Positions 1 to 8,206 of a stretch of 33,018 nucleotides of DNA are shown one piece after another. The stretch comes from Methanomicrobiales archaeon (GTDB taxonomy: Archaea; Halobacteriota; Methanomicrobia; Methanomicrobiales; JACTUA01). The notes under the pieces are model-generated. The model saw nothing but the letters and a program-made list of their open reading frames with translations, searched no databases and was not told the DNA's origin. The first letter of the stretch is position 1. Every line of letters begins with the position of its first letter. Made by a program: the position numbers and the translations under genes. The stretch covers positions 1-33,018 of the forward strand of contig JAJRCO010000349.1 in NCBI GenBank assembly GCA_028678905.1, in the 5' to 3' direction.

Positions 1-1
1 T

Positions 2-508
2 AGGAGCCCCTACCAGACAGTCTCTATCCCTCTGGGAGGTTTTCAGCTTCCTCTAGATTATCTTATCATCATCATCGTTACTGTCGGTATTATCTGTGGC
101 CTCTATCTGTTTCTGCGAAGAACAACGGTCGGAAGGGCTATCCGGGCAACAAGTCAGAACAGGAGGGGGGCAATGCTCGTAGGCATAGATGTGGAGCGGA
201 TGGATATGATCAGTTTTGGCATCGGTTCCGCTCTTGCTGCAGCGGCGGGAACTCTCTGGGTGGTAAGTGGTCAGGTATTCAATCCATACATCGGATCCAT
301 TCCTGCAATCAAGGCATTTGCTATCGTCATCCTGGGGGGCCTGGGGAGCATCCCCGGGGCTATCATTGCCGGCTTGTTGTACGGTCTTGCTGAAAACGGG
401 GCGGCATATTTCCTTGGCGGAGTCTGGAAGGATTCCATATCCTTTATCATCCTGATTGTTGTCCTCATCATCAGACCTACCGGGTTATTCGGGGAATCGG
501 GGGAGTAG
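2..508 (+). CDS. livH: Branched-chain amino-acid ABC transporter permease LivH, 5' end cut off by the window
   Basis: Inner-membrane permease of a branched-chain amino-acid (HAAT) type ABC importer. The frame is open from base 2, so the first ATG at 173 is internal and not the start. Before it I read a hydrophobic segment rich in Ile/Val and then GRAIRATSQNRRGAMLVGID, which matches the cytoplasmic loop of LivH proteins that contacts the ATPase. Two or three further membrane segments follow, with the GGLGSIPGA motif typical of the family, ending in IRPTGLFGE. The stop codon lies 4 bases before livM, so the two are co-transcribed. The substrate-binding protein is presumably upstream, outside the window. 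The substrate cannot be read from sequence; relatives also carry urea, benzoate or other compounds. Confidence 0.9.
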   Translation, partial: RSPYQTVSIPLGGFQLPLDYLIIIIVTVGIICGLYLFLRRTTVGRAIRATSQNRRGAMLVGIDVERMDMISFGIGSALAAAAGTLWVVSGQVFNPYIGSIPAIKAFAIVILGGLGSIPGAIIAGLLYGLAENGAAYFLGGVWKDSISFIILIVVLIIRPTGLFGESGE

Positions 509-512
509 CTCG

Positions 513-1496
513 ATGCATTGGGAATCATTTCGACGGTTTGTGCTCCCTTTCATCTTTATCCTGGCGCTGGGAATACCCCTCCTTATAGGGGTGAATTTTT
601 TTCTCCTCAATATCCTGATCCTGATGCTCGTCTTCATCATATTTTCTTCTGCATGGAACCTGCTGACCTACTCAGGACAGGCGTCACTGGGTCATGCCGC
701 TTTTTTTGGGATCGGTGGATATGTCTCAACATTGCTGGTGGTGAAAATGGGAGTTCCTATCCAGGCAGGTATTGTTCTCAGTGGTTGTATCGCAGCAGCG
801 ATGGGATTATTCATCGGCATCACCTGTGTACGACTCAAGGAATGGTTTCTTGCTATGGTTACCTTCGGGTTTGCGATTATTACTGAGACCCTGATCGCCA
901 GCCCTCTGGCAGCATTTACGGGCGGCTGGGATGGATTGGGAACGCCGCATCTGATCAGTCATGAAATTCCCGGCTATATCGTCTTTGAATATTATCTGAT
1001 TCTTGCGGTTACTCTTGCTACCCTCATCGGCATCCATTACATACTAAAGTCACGGGCCGGTCTCGCATTTGCCGCGATCCGTGAAAATGAAGTAGAGGCA
1101 AGAGCAGCTGGCGTGGATCCGGTCAAGTATAAACTTCTGGCATTCACTATCAGCACATTTATTGCAGGAATCGCCGGAGCCCTGGAGATACATTACGTGG
1201 GATATATTACCCCAGAAATTTTCAGCCCACAGATCTCGTTCTGGCCCGTCACCTACTCCATCTTAGGGGGACTGGGGAATCTGTGGGGACCGGTGATAGG
1301 TACCGTCGTCCTCACCATCTTCTGGGAAGGCCTGAAAACGATCGGACTTACCTATGAACGATTCATTATCATCGGATTAATCCTCATCCTTTCCGTGATC
1401 TTCCTGCCGAAGGGGCTAATCTCCTTCCCCGAGGAGCTCAGGAAGAAAGTGAGGAAATATAAACATAAATCGCCTGATACCAGAAGTGACGTATAA
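513..1496 (+). CDS. livM: Branched-chain amino-acid ABC transporter permease LivM
   Basis: Second membrane permease of the importer, 327 residues from the ATG at 513. An in-frame upstream start at 456 would overlap livH by more than 50 bases; the ATG at 513 has a GGGGGAG ribosome site and begins with a normal LivM membrane helix, so I prefer it. Visible family marks are SAWNLLTYSGQASLGHAAFF in the first third, the SRAGLAFAAIRENEVEARAAG coupling loop near the middle, and a C-terminal GGLGNLWGPVIG segment. About eight hydrophobic stretches are present. It forms the translocation pore with LivH. The ATPases livG and livF are on the opposite strand just downstream, an unusual split for this family. 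Confidence 0.93.
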   Translation: MHWESFRRFVLPFIFILALGIPLLIGVNFFLLNILILMLVFIIFSSAWNLLTYSGQASLGHAAFFGIGGYVSTLLVVKMGVPIQAGIVLSGCIAAAMGLFIGITCVRLKEWFLAMVTFGFAIITETLIASPLAAFTGGWDGLGTPHLISHEIPGYIVFEYYLILAVTLATLIGIHYILKSRAGLAFAAIRENEVEARAAGVDPVKYKLLAFTISTFIAGIAGALEIHYVGYITPEIFSPQISFWPVTYSILGGLGNLWGPVIGTVVLTIFWEGLKTIGLTYERFIIIGLILILSVIFLPKGLISFPEELRKKVRKYKHKSPDTRSDV

Positions 1497-1509
1497 TTAC
1501 ATCAAATTG

Positions 1510-1525
1510 TTCTGATCTTTTTTCA
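1510..1525 (+). terminator. Probable transcription terminator of livHM
   Basis: Fourteen bases after the livM stop there is a run of six T (1518-1523) between the short inverted arms TCTGA and TCAGA. Oligo-T ends transcription in archaea. It sits in the 26-base gap between the convergent livM and livF genes and overlaps the livF stop codon. Confidence 0.4.
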
Positions 1526-2218
1526 GATTCCGAGGTATGCCCGTTGCACATGTTCATTGTGGTATAACTCCTTCGTCTTCCCCTCGAGAATTATCCTTCC
1601 ATTCTCCATAACATACCCTCTCTGGCAGAGATCGAGGGCATTCCGTATATTCTGTTCAAGAAGAAGGATGGTCATTCCTTCTCTACCAAGACGTTCCAGT
1701 GAACGAAAAACCTGACCAATTAAGAGAGGAGATAGACCGGTAGAGGGTTCATCAAGAACCAGTATCTTAGGGTTTGACATGAGTGCCCGACCTATCGCCA
1801 GCATCTGTTGCTCCCCGCCACTCAGTGTCCCCGCAAGCTGAATCTCCCGTTCCTTAAGAATAGGAAAGAGCGAGTGAATATCCTCCAGATCTTCCTCCCA
1901 GCCCGACCTGTCACCCTTACCCAGCCTCAGGTTTTCTAGCACTGTCATTTTAGGGAATATCTCTCGTTTTTCCGGTACCAGAGCAAGCCCCTTGCGGAAG
2001 ATCGCATGCGGGGGCAGCCCACGTATATTCTCTTCCAGGAAGTTGATGGTTCCCTCCACTTTGGGAATGAATCCAAAAATGCTCTCCACAAATGTAGTCT
2101 TTCCCGCTCCATTTGGTCCCAGAAGGGCTACAATCTCCCCCTTATCGATTCGCAGGTTGAGATCCCAGAGTATCTGGAGATTGCTTCGAAAGACATTCAG
2201 TCGTTCAATTTCCAGCAT
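1523..2218 (-). CDS. livF: Branched-chain amino-acid ABC transporter ATP-binding protein LivF
   Basis: Cytoplasmic ATPase of the HAAT importer, 231 residues, normal for LivF. Walker A GPNGAGKTT is near residues 34-42, a canonical signature LSGGEQQMLAIGRAL is in the middle, then Walker B ILVLDEPSTGLSP and the switch histidine region, here replaced by LLLEQN as is usual in LivF. It starts with ATG 11 bases after livG, so both ATPases share one transcript from the livG promoter. It converges with livHM. It would pair with LivG under the LivH/LivM pore. Confidence 0.93.
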   Translation of the reverse strand: MLEIERLNVFRSNLQILWDLNLRIDKGEIVALLGPNGAGKTTFVESIFGFIPKVEGTINFLEENIRGLPPHAIFRKGLALVPEKREIFPKMTVLENLRLGKGDRSGWEEDLEDIHSLFPILKEREIQLAGTLSGGEQQMLAIGRALMSNPKILVLDEPSTGLSPLLIGQVFRSLERLGREGMTILLLEQNIRNALDLCQRGYVMENGRIILEGKTKELYHNEHVQRAYLGI

Positions 2219-2229
2219 GTGGAGAATTC

Positions 2230-2958
2230 CTAGAATGCATCTATGTCGCCAAGATAGGTATCAATAACTCGCTGGTTGTTCATTACCTCGTAAGGTCTTC
2301 CTTCAGCAATTTTCTCGCCATGATCCAGAACCACAATCTTATCAGAAACGCCCGTGATGACCCGCATCACATGTTCGATGATGAGGATTGATATCCCTGC
2401 TTCCCGGATTTTCCGAATTAATTCGATTGCATCATTGCTCTCTTTTGGGGTCAGACCGGTGGTCAATTCATCCAATAAAAGGAGTTTTGGTTTGGAAGCG
2501 AGAGCACGAGCAAGCTGCACTCTTTTTAACTCCACCACGTTTAAGTTGCGGATCAGCATCTCCTGCTTTTCTTTCGCAACTCCAACAAAATCGAGGAGTT
2601 TTTCCGCTGCCTTCCTTCCCTCATCAAGGCTGACCGAGTGTGAATTCCCAAAGATTGCACCCACCATGACACTTTCATTTGCTGTCAATTCGGGGAAGAG
2701 ATGGGCATGCTGAAAGGTTTTGGCAATTCCCTTCCTACATATCTGCTCAGGTTTCCAGCCAGTGATATTCTCTCCCTTAAAGGTGATACGTCCTTGGGTA
2801 GGATGTGATAGCCCGGAGATAATGTTGAGGAGAGTGGTCTTTCCTGCGCCGTTTGGACCAACAAGACCAACGATCTTACCCTCTCCCACCATCAGATCGA
2901 CCCGATTTACGGCTAAAAGCCCTCCTATCTGTTTAGTTACTCCGGTGACCTCGAGCAT
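2230..2958 (-). CDS. livG: Branched-chain amino-acid ABC transporter ATP-binding protein LivG
   Basis: Second ATPase of the importer, 242 residues from the ATG at 2958. A longer frame runs up to 3021, but that extension contains the TATA-like promoter, and the family normally begins MLEV.GVTK. Walker A is GPNGAGKTT. The ABC signature is not LSGGQ: in its place I read NLNVVELKRVQLARAL, and Walker B continues LLLLDELTTGL with Leu instead of the usual Pro. Such degenerate signatures occur in a subgroup of LivG-like proteins, so I do not read this as decay. The C-terminal end (YLGD) is typical of LivG. Confidence 0.9.
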   Translation of the reverse strand: MLEVTGVTKQIGGLLAVNRVDLMVGEGKIVGLVGPNGAGKTTLLNIISGLSHPTQGRITFKGENITGWKPEQICRKGIAKTFQHAHLFPELTANESVMVGAIFGNSHSVSLDEGRKAAEKLLDFVGVAKEKQEMLIRNLNVVELKRVQLARALASKPKLLLLDELTTGLTPKESNDAIELIRKIREAGISILIIEHVMRVITGVSDKIVVLDHGEKIAEGRPYEVMNNQRVIDTYLGDIDAF

Positions 2959-3000
2959 TGTTACTCTGTCATTGATAGCACGGCTATTATTAGTATGGAA

Positions 3001-3010
3001 AAATATTAAA
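3001..3010 (-). promoter_or_regulatory. TATA-like box for livGF
   Basis: On the minus strand the sequence reads TTTAATATTT about 45 bases before the livG ATG at 2958, leaving room for a leader of roughly 20 bases. It fits the archaeal TATA consensus. The remaining gap up to cooC (3011-3167) shows no further convincing element. Confidence 0.4.
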
Positions 3011-3167
3011 CGTATGGTCACTGCACGACAGTGTTAAATCGGATGGTAAATAGTCTCAGGAACATCGCACGTAGCGATCGGTTCGATTTCAACATATTTC
3101 ACATAATCTAATCGGAAATACTGCTCACGTTAAACATATGTCACTACCATGAATTTGGCTGGTCGAG

Positions 3168-3950
3168 TCACTCCTTCGACCCACTGCCTTTACACATTTC
3201 CCTGAGTTTCTCACTGATGTCCTGAACTGCCTTTTGCGCAAGACTCTTTTTTCCTATCTCTGCCAGAGGCGACCCCCTGATATCCGCGTCCTCCACGGCC
3301 GAATCTTCAGGAATGATCCCGAGCAATGGCAGGGTACTCCCCTCTGCCCTGTCTCCATCCGGTTTCACGCGGTTGAACACCAGATAGATCCGGTCTTGCT
3401 GAATCCCGATGGAAACGGCGAGATCCCGTATCCGTTCCGCTGTCCGCACTCCCCGGGCCGAGGGATCGCTCACCACCAGCAGCAGATCAGGCTGCCCGAC
3501 CGTCCTCCGGCTGATATGCTCCATCCCCGCTTCACTGTCCACCACCACCCAGCGGTACTCCTTCTCCAGGAGTTCCATTGCTGCGGACAGGAGCGTGTTG
3601 GCGAAACAGTAGCATCCCAGACCTTCCGGCCGGCCCATTGCCACCAGATCGAAGCCCTTCGACTCCACGAGCACCTGCCGGAACCGCAGCGCGATGTAGT
3701 CCTTGCGGGACATACCGGGAGGAATACTCCGGGTGAACGCATCCTCCCGCATGCCTCCGAGAGATTCTCTCATCGTTAACCCCAGCGCCTCATGGAGATT
3801 GGCATTGGGATCCGCATCCACCGCAAGAACGGGTGTTTCCTGCGCATCGACCAGTGCAGTGACCAGCAGGGCAGCAAGAGTGGTCTTTCCCGTCCCTCCT
3901 TTCCCGGATATCGCAATCCGGCAGGTCTTCAGAGGAACGCCTCCCTGCAT
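3168..3950 (-). CDS. cooC: CooC/AcsF-type nickel-insertion ATPase of the acetyl-CoA synthase operon
   Basis: Cytoplasmic P-loop ATPase of the MinD/CooC family that loads nickel into CO dehydrogenase or acetyl-CoA synthase. Residues 16-24 are the deviant Walker A GKGGTGKTT, followed by VDADPNANL. The CxC metal-binding pair of CooC dimers is seen as GCYCFANTLL (Cys113 and Cys115), and WVVVDSEAGMEH is the Walker B-like aspartate region. At 260 residues it is the usual size. The ATG at 3950 overlaps the end of the upstream gene by 22 bases; it is the last gene of the operon. Because no CODH gene is present here, the likely client is the A-cluster of AcsB. Assignment to AcsF rather than CooC is by context. 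Confidence 0.88.
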   Translation of the reverse strand: MQGGVPLKTCRIAISGKGGTGKTTLAALLVTALVDAQETPVLAVDADPNANLHEALGLTMRESLGGMREDAFTRSIPPGMSRKDYIALRFRQVLVESKGFDLVAMGRPEGLGCYCFANTLLSAAMELLEKEYRWVVVDSEAGMEHISRRTVGQPDLLLVVSDPSARGVRTAERIRDLAVSIGIQQDRIYLVFNRVKPDGDRAEGSTLPLLGIIPEDSAVEDADIRGSPLAEIGKKSLAQKAVQDISEKLREMCKGSGSKE

Positions 3951-4963
3951 CGTTTAGCCAGAGCTGCCGTGGCCGCCAGAATCTCTTCTGCCATACCCTC
4001 ATCACCAAACTGGATACCACAGGTGGGGGTGATAAGAGACTGGCGATCGATTATTTCCGTATCGATATACTCCCCCAAGCGTGAGCGGATGGTGGTGATT
4101 CGCGCACACAGGGACTCGATAGACTCTCCCCGGAACACCGCATAATCGACCGGCACGATCCCCCAGGCGATGACACCCCCTTTTTCCAGGTAGGTCGCGA
4201 TCGCCTCACTATAGAGAAGGAACTCTCGGGCGAGGAGATAGGTGTCAAAAGAAAGGACCGCCGGTTCCAGGGCGAGAAGGAATTCCCAGTCGGTATTGGC
4301 ACAGCAGTGGATTCCGTATCCGTCTTCGAGCAGCGAGGCCGCATCGATGAGAGCGCCTGCCACGGCCTCTCGATCGAGGGGAACTACCGAGGATCCAAGA
4401 GAGGTGAGGTACGGTTCGTTGAACACTACCAGAGACGATCCGGCTGTGGTATGGCGATGAATTTCCTGTTCACACCACCGGGCCTGTAAGCCCAGGAGCT
4501 TTCCCAAGATATCTGCATACTGCATGTCATAAAAGATCGGCCGCTTGTCGCAATCGGTAACCTGCATCCCGAACGTCACCGGACCGGTCACCTGACACTT
4601 CAGCACCCGGGGATGATCGGGGGGATGCGCTAGCATTTCATAAAACGCCGAGGCATACTCCGGGCCGGTTCCGTACGAAGATGCATTGCCTTCCAGGAAA
4701 TCATGGTAGATCTGTTCGAGAGCGGAGGAGCAATCTTTCCGGGTGTCGACGAACAACCGCTCTCCGACCAGCGTTCTGCCCGGGAGGTGTGCGGAATTGT
4801 TGAACACGATCCTTTCCTGAAGCCCCCGACAGGGCAACGTGGGGACAAAGGGGAACTGAGGGAAGAGGGAAGAAGCTAGGCGCCAGGCTGCTGCGGGGTC
4901 GGTATGGGGGAGAGCCCCTATACCGGTGGCCAGGTATTTGGGAGGAGAGATCATCCGGGGCAT
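3929..4963 (-). CDS. Core (folate-independent) methionine synthase, MetE C-terminal-domain type, probably MesB-like
   Basis: A 344-residue single-domain protein of the MetE/UROD-like barrel family. It lacks the N-terminal folate-binding half of full-length MetE. The zinc ligands expected for homocysteine binding are visible as HCC (His219, Cys221) and TPTCG (Cys315), and FNEP (181-184) matches the core motif. Core enzymes are known to methylate homocysteine with a methyl-corrinoid protein as donor, and the MesB group is associated with the corrinoid iron-sulfur protein; its place inside the CFeSP operon fits this. Start choice: ATG 4963 has GAGG seven bases upstream; ATG 4969 overlaps the previous stop as ATGA and is the alternative. 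A corrinoid methyltransferase of another substrate is possible. Confidence 0.72.
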   Translation of the reverse strand: MPRMISPPKYLATGIGALPHTDPAAAWRLASSLFPQFPFVPTLPCRGLQERIVFNNSAHLPGRTLVGERLFVDTRKDCSSALEQIYHDFLEGNASSYGTGPEYASAFYEMLAHPPDHPRVLKCQVTGPVTFGMQVTDCDKRPIFYDMQYADILGKLLGLQARWCEQEIHRHTTAGSSLVVFNEPYLTSLGSSVVPLDREAVAGALIDAASLLEDGYGIHCCANTDWEFLLALEPAVLSFDTYLLAREFLLYSEAIATYLEKGGVIAWGIVPVDYAVFRGESIESLCARITTIRSRLGEYIDTEIIDRQSLITPTCGIQFGDEGMAEEILAATAALAKRCREAFL

Positions 4964-4965
4964 GG

Positions 4966-6870
4966 TCATTCCTCTTTTCGTAACCGGCATTCAGCAAGCA
5001 TCTTTTCCACGGTAGGAAACAGGGACAGATCGGTGTGGGGAAGGAAACAGCTGGAGGTATACCGGTCCATGAACGTAGGGTCGGCATTCAGCTCGATATA
5101 CGCGATCTCGTGGGCGATGGTGTCCAGAGCGTTGCGCCGGTCCCGGTTGATAAGCGCGATGTTTGCTCCGGCGAGCGCCCCGTTGCCGATGGTCTCGATC
5201 CGATCTACCGGCACTTCTGGGATCAGACCGATGGTGATTGCGTTCAGCCGGTTCAGGTAGTTTCCAAACGCCCCGGCGAGATAGATCATCCCGATGTCGT
5301 CTTTATTGATCCCTGCCGCATCCATCAATGTGTAGCAGGCCGCAAGGATGGCAGCCTTGCTCATGATCAGGTTCTGGATATCATTCTCGGTGATGACGAT
5401 GTCTTTTCCGATCTCGGTATCATCTTTAGGCACCACCACGAATTCCGGGTAATACTCCCCTTGTCGAATACGGGGATTGGAGGAGGTGATGTCCAGTCGT
5501 CCGGTCCGGTCGATGAAACAGCTCCGCAGCAGCTCGGCCAGAAGATCGATCATCCCCGATCCGCAGATACCCCGGGGTTTGATCTGATTGATGGTCTCAT
5601 AATGGACCTGGAAAGGCCTGGTCTCGATGCGCACTTTCTCGATCGCACCTGGATTCGCCCGCATACCAAACAATACTTCGGCTCCTTCCAGCGCCGGCCC
5701 GGCCGCTCCGGCACAAGAGAACATCCAGTCCTTGTTTCCGAGCACTACCTCAAAGTTTGTTCCCATGTCCACGAGGAGGGAGACATCTTCCCGTTCGCCC
5801 ATTCCGCAGGTGAGGATATCTCCGACGACATCCCCACCGATAAAGTTCGAAACGGAAGGGAAGAAATACACACCCGCGGTGCGGTGTGCATCGAGGGAGA
5901 GATGCTCCGCCGTGGTATAAATGGATCGGCGGACTACCGGCACGTACGGTTCCGCAATCATGTATTCCGGATCGATCCCCAGGAGCAGGTGAGTCATGAC
6001 CGTATTTCCGGCGATCTCCAGTTCGAAAATATCATCCATATCGATCTTTGCCATGTTACAGGCGCTGTGAAGCGCCCGGTTGATGCTCTCCGCCGCGAGC
6101 TGCTGGAGGCGGGCCAGACCGCTTTTCCGGGCATAATTTACCCGAGAGAGGATGTCTTCACCAGTACCGATCTGACGATTATAGTTGGACGCCACGGCCA
6201 GGATAGCTCCATCGATCAGGCTGCGCACGGTGACCACGATGGTTGTGGTTCCCAGATCCACCGCCGCCCCATACAGCCGGGCCTGGGTGTCTCCTCCCTC
6301 TATATGGATGAGACGGTATCCCCCTGGCACGATCGCCACCGTTGCGGTTACCATCCAGTTATTTTCCCGCAGTGTGCGCGAAAGCTCACGAAGGATGGGG
6401 AGAGGGGCAAAGATCTTACGCACTGATGGCCCTCCCTGTTTTTCTATCCGCCACAGGAGCCGGGTGAGATCGGGAGAAGGATCCTCCAGGGTGGGTGGAC
6501 TCATCTCCACGTAATATTTGGTCACCGATGGAAGAACAGGAACATCTGCCGCTTTGCTTTCCATCAGAATCTTTTGTTCCTGGATGAGCGTGCTCTCCGG
6601 GATTTCGACATAAAGATCTCCCAGCACCAGGGTTTTGCAGGCGAGGCTTGCCCCCCGTTCGAGCTCCTCAGGAGTAAAGAACAGGGCGTATTTCTCCCGG
6701 TCAAACTCTGTCTCTCCGCTCTGGCGGTAGATCACGCATTTGCCACACTTCCCCTGTCCCCCGCAGACCACGTTCAGGTTCAGGTTCGCTTTCTGGGCCG
6801 CTTCTAGAACAGTGGTTCCTCTCTCAACCTCGACCTTTCGGTAACTGGGGAGAAATGTGACCACCGGCAT
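4966..6870 (-). CDS. Reductive activator of the corrinoid iron-sulfur protein (RACo-like, DUF4445 ASKHA ATPase)
   Basis: A 634-residue protein with the architecture of RACo, the ATP-driven enzyme that returns accidentally oxidised cob(II)amide in CFeSP to the active cob(I) state. Residues 1-90 form a plant-type [2Fe-2S] ferredoxin domain with Cys36, Cys42, Cys45 and Cys78 (CxxxxxCxxC, then a distant Cys). A middle region leads to an ASKHA nucleotide-binding domain starting at about residue 200 with GAAVDLGTTT, then IAGNTVMTHLLLGID, LVDMGTNFEVV, SCAGAAGPALEGAE and GICGSGMIDLLAE. One departure is GTNFEVV where bacterial forms usually have GTNGE. It lies between the CFeSP large subunit and the methionine synthase with overlaps of only a few bases, so the client is almost certainly the CFeSP of this operon. 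Confidence 0.9.
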   Translation of the reverse strand: MPVVTFLPSYRKVEVERGTTVLEAAQKANLNLNVVCGGQGKCGKCVIYRQSGETEFDREKYALFFTPEELERGASLACKTLVLGDLYVEIPESTLIQEQKILMESKAADVPVLPSVTKYYVEMSPPTLEDPSPDLTRLLWRIEKQGGPSVRKIFAPLPILRELSRTLRENNWMVTATVAIVPGGYRLIHIEGGDTQARLYGAAVDLGTTTIVVTVRSLIDGAILAVASNYNRQIGTGEDILSRVNYARKSGLARLQQLAAESINRALHSACNMAKIDMDDIFELEIAGNTVMTHLLLGIDPEYMIAEPYVPVVRRSIYTTAEHLSLDAHRTAGVYFFPSVSNFIGGDVVGDILTCGMGEREDVSLLVDMGTNFEVVLGNKDWMFSCAGAAGPALEGAEVLFGMRANPGAIEKVRIETRPFQVHYETINQIKPRGICGSGMIDLLAELLRSCFIDRTGRLDITSSNPRIRQGEYYPEFVVVPKDDTEIGKDIVITENDIQNLIMSKAAILAACYTLMDAAGINKDDIGMIYLAGAFGNYLNRLNAITIGLIPEVPVDRIETIGNGALAGANIALINRDRRNALDTIAHEIAYIELNADPTFMDRYTSSCFLPHTDLSLFPTVEKMLAECRLRKEE

Positions 6871-6873
6871 GAG

Positions 6874-8205
6874 TTATCCCATCTCCTTCTCCAGAAATTC
6901 AGGTAGGTCGGCGGCATCACGGGGTCCGACCATTACCTTCCAGCCGGTCATTTCCTCAACCCGGCCAGAGATGGGCGCCGCGTACCCGGGCAGCACAAGT
7001 GTGCGATGGCTTACTGCCTCTTCCGCTCCGAACTTTTTCAGTGATTCTCGGACCAGCGTCTCGTTCAATTTGCCCGCAGCCACCGCGGTCAGCACCGAGA
7101 GGCCTTCTGTATCCACCACCAGAAGATGGCAGGGGATCTTCGCTCCTTCGAGATATCCCAGAACAGTGAAATAGGTAAGGGAAAAATTTACTGTGATCAG
7201 GAGAGGTGACTCCCTGCCGGGACTGTTCACCGGGTATAGGCCTGGTGCCATCTGGATCGGCTTCTGAGGGTCGGTATAGATGTTCTGGCGGAGAGTGAGA
7301 AAGGCAAGTTTCCGGGAATACTCCAGGGGCCGGGTCACGATCAACGATCCGTACTTCAGGACGCCCAGCGCACAGGCAGCGTCCGGATCCGGATATGTGG
7401 TCGTGTCACAGTAGACCGGGTACCCGACCGCAGGCACCGTGCGTTCGATGGCCGCTTTTCGGATCTGGGTAGACAGGGCGAGGAACTCGCGGGGTGTGGT
7501 CGCTGCGGGATCCATCACCAGATCCTCCACCCCTTCCTGTACGCACTTTGTAGTAAGGTTGGCGAGGCCCTCCACTGATCCTGCGCGGACGGTGAGAGGA
7601 CATCCGAATTTCGTGGCGAGCCGGCAGAAAGAGGTATAATTTGCGTCTGTCGCCGCACAGAGGAGAGGGCGATAGGTTCCGCATTCGATGAGGCCAGCTT
7701 CGAGCACTTCAGGATGATCGGAGATCAGAATTTCCGGAAGGCTCACCATCTCTTCGATCGCGGCGACGGTCTTCTGGAACGTATCCGCGGCACCGGATAC
7801 ATTCCGGATGGCCACCCCGGATAGAAAGAGATCCTGACCCACCCGGGTGAACATCTCGTTCTCGATCTGCGCCGCAACGACCTTCACCTGTCCAGGGGAC
7901 CAGGTATCGGGAATCTCCACCATCAGGCCGGGGGGATGGTAGAAGGTCTTGTCATGCCGGAACAGGACCGTTTCTTCCCCTACCACCACCTTGCGGGGTC
8001 CCACCCCGATGCGCACCAGGCGGATAGGAGGTCGCGTGGCCGCTCCCAGTTTCTGCCGGGTCTCCTCATCAAGGTAGGGGCAGGTCGCGGGGTCTGCCTT
8101 ACCGGATGCAATCTTCATGGCAAACGCGAGACAGGTCGGGAAACCACATTCCTTGCAGTTCTTCTTGGGCAGGATCTTGTAGATATCCAGGGCTTTGAGC
8201 GCCAT
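6874..8205 (-). CDS. acsC: Corrinoid iron-sulfur protein large subunit (AcsC / CdhE)
   Basis: Large (gamma) subunit of the cobalamin-binding CFeSP, which carries the methyl group to acetyl-CoA synthase. With the ATG at 8205 it has 443 residues, the usual length. The N-terminal [4Fe-4S] domain has Cys17, Cys20, Cys25 and Cys42 in the pattern CxxCxxxxC...C (NCKECGFPTC). A TIM-barrel middle and a C-terminal corrinoid-binding domain (from about residue 320; PVNSPGRESPLLITVNFSLT) follow. A longer frame begins at 8232 inside acsD; I chose 8205 because it starts one base after the acsD stop, has AAGG just upstream, and begins MALKALDIYKILP as family members do. Confidence 0.94.
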   Translation of the reverse strand: MALKALDIYKILPKKNCKECGFPTCLAFAMKIASGKADPATCPYLDEETRQKLGAATRPPIRLVRIGVGPRKVVVGEETVLFRHDKTFYHPPGLMVEIPDTWSPGQVKVVAAQIENEMFTRVGQDLFLSGVAIRNVSGAADTFQKTVAAIEEMVSLPEILISDHPEVLEAGLIECGTYRPLLCAATDANYTSFCRLATKFGCPLTVRAGSVEGLANLTTKCVQEGVEDLVMDPAATTPREFLALSTQIRKAAIERTVPAVGYPVYCDTTTYPDPDAACALGVLKYGSLIVTRPLEYSRKLAFLTLRQNIYTDPQKPIQMAPGLYPVNSPGRESPLLITVNFSLTYFTVLGYLEGAKIPCHLLVVDTEGLSVLTAVAAGKLNETLVRESLKKFGAEEAVSHRTLVLPGYAAPISGRVEEMTGWKVMVGPRDAADLPEFLEKEMG

Positions 8206-8206
8206 T

